Positions 19,765 to 20,756 of a DNA stretch of 20,756 bases are shown one piece after another. Below the pieces are notes generated by a model that had not been told where the DNA came from, did not search any database, and saw only the letters and a program-made list of their open reading frames with translations. The position numbers and the translations under genes were made by a program. Source of the stretch: Apostichopus californicus. Lineage: Eukaryota; Echinodermata; Holothuroidea; Aspidochirotida; Stichopodidae. The DNA is taken from contig JAIPMN010001287.1 in the NCBI GenBank assembly GCA_020650975.1, positions 1 through 20,756 of the forward strand, read 5' to 3'. How positions within the stretch are numbered: the stretch's first letter is position 1; each line of letters opens with the position of its first letter.

Positions 19765-20756
19765 CTGTAAGAAAAAAAAAAATTCAAAAAAATTTGAAGG
19801 TTAGCAGAAAGACCAAGATATGAGAAGAAGCTTTCACTTGTTTTACAAGTCATATTTTTGTTTAGTTTAATTTTGACACCTACTGAAAGTCCTTCATGTT
19901 ACCAGTTTTTATGTACAATTGTAATGTGTTATATGCACTTAACCACTAGCTATACTCTATACTTGTAACACATAGGGTCCTATTTAACAAAAGGTTTACT
20001 ATTAACATGTTAAGTCCTACATGTCGCTAACTATACACTGAATACGTGTAATGTATTAGGTCCTATATAACACTAGCTCTACTGTAAACATATTATGCGT
20101 TTGGTCCTACATATTACTTGCCATACCCTATACTTGTAATGTGTTAGTTTCCACATATCACTAACACCCTATACTTGTAATGTGTTAGGTTCAACATATG
20201 ACTAACACCCTATACTTGTAATGTGTTAGTTTCCACATATCACTAACACCCTATACTTGTAATGTGTTAGGTTCAACATATCACTAATACCCTATACTTG
20301 TAATGTGTTACGTTATTCATATCACTAATACCCTATACTTGTAATGTGTTAATAGTTTCCACGTATCACTAACACCCTATACTTGTAATGTGTTAGGTTC
20401 AACATATGACTTATACCCTATACTTGTAATGTGTTAGTTTCCACATATCACTAACACCCTATACTTGTAATGTGTTACGTTCAACATATGACTAATACCT
20501 CATACTTGCATTGTGTTAGTTTCCACATATCACTAACACCCTATACTTGTAATGTGTTAGTTTCCACATATCACTAATACCCTATACTTGTAATGTGTTA
20601 CGTTCAACATATGACTAATACCCCATACTTGCATTGTGTTAGTTTCCACATATCACTAACACCCTATACTTGTATCGTGTTAGTTTCCACATATCACTAA
20701 TACCCTATACTTGTAATGTGTTAGGTTCAACATATGACTAATACCCCATACTTGCA
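19765..20756 (-). other. Intron running off the right edge
   Basis: It starts with the pyrimidine-rich acceptor tract of the microexon and is otherwise occupied mostly by the 41-bp tandem array. No exon is seen. Confidence 0.6.
19917..20756. repeat. 41-bp minisatellite with two alternating unit types, continuing past the window
   Basis: The core is 'accctatacttgtaatgtgt' followed by either 'tagtttccacatatcactaac' or 'taggttcaacatatgactaat', about 41 bp per unit. The copies near 19917-20120 are degenerate and those from 20150 onward are nearly identical. The two variants often alternate, suggesting a higher-order unit of about 82 bp, and a longer block around 20460-20540 recurs near 20590-20670 and 20720 onward. 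The array is truncated by the window edge, so its full size is unknown. Confidence 0.92.

Overview
The window is eukaryotic, AT-rich genomic DNA dominated by introns, minisatellites and non-coding sequence. The organism is an animal. The spliced gene, the long introns, the many tandem arrays and a LINE fragment suit an invertebrate, possibly a marine deuterostome such as an echinoderm, but that last step is a guess. No bacterial-type genes, CRISPR arrays, rRNA or tRNA genes were seen.

Only one gene is well supported. It is the 3' half of an attractin-family gene (ATRN/ATRNL1-like, related to MEGF8), on the minus strand. In transcript order I see: a candidate 12-nt microexon (19764-19753); an exon for the last extracellular part (18176-18022); four successive exons that each encode a transmembrane helix with its juxtamembrane linker (15581-15444, 14215-14078, 12620-12480, 10119-9985); a cytoplasmic exon with the family motif MASRPFA (8038-7937); and a last exon with the conserved C-terminal tail and stop (7051-6776). 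The 5' part of the gene lies beyond the right edge.

The main discovery is the set of four transmembrane exons. All have clean acceptors and donors, all begin and end in phase 0, and they measure 138, 138, 141 and 135 nt. Each starts with a V/I-x-V/I tripeptide. Each can join the same upstream exon (ending in FTFR) and the same downstream exon (starting QREVEM). Vertebrate attractins have one helix at this point. This looks like a cluster of alternative, probably mutually exclusive, exons that swaps the membrane anchor and cytoplasmic linker while keeping the ectodomain and the MASRPFA tail. Skipping all four would also stay in frame and give an unanchored protein.

The introns between these exons carry unrelated minisatellites: a 96-bp unit x3 (8859-9145), a 39-bp unit (about 10250-11430), and a 28-bp unit (about 12861-13465). 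A 41-bp array with a two-type alternation starts near 19917 and runs off the right edge. The left flank (1-6775) holds a 332-bp-period GC-rich tandem repeat (about 129-962), one copy of which was split by a short 5'-truncated LINE with a 13-bp target-site duplication. It also holds a minisatellite at 4909-5562 and otherwise AT-rich sequence, part of which may be 3' UTR.
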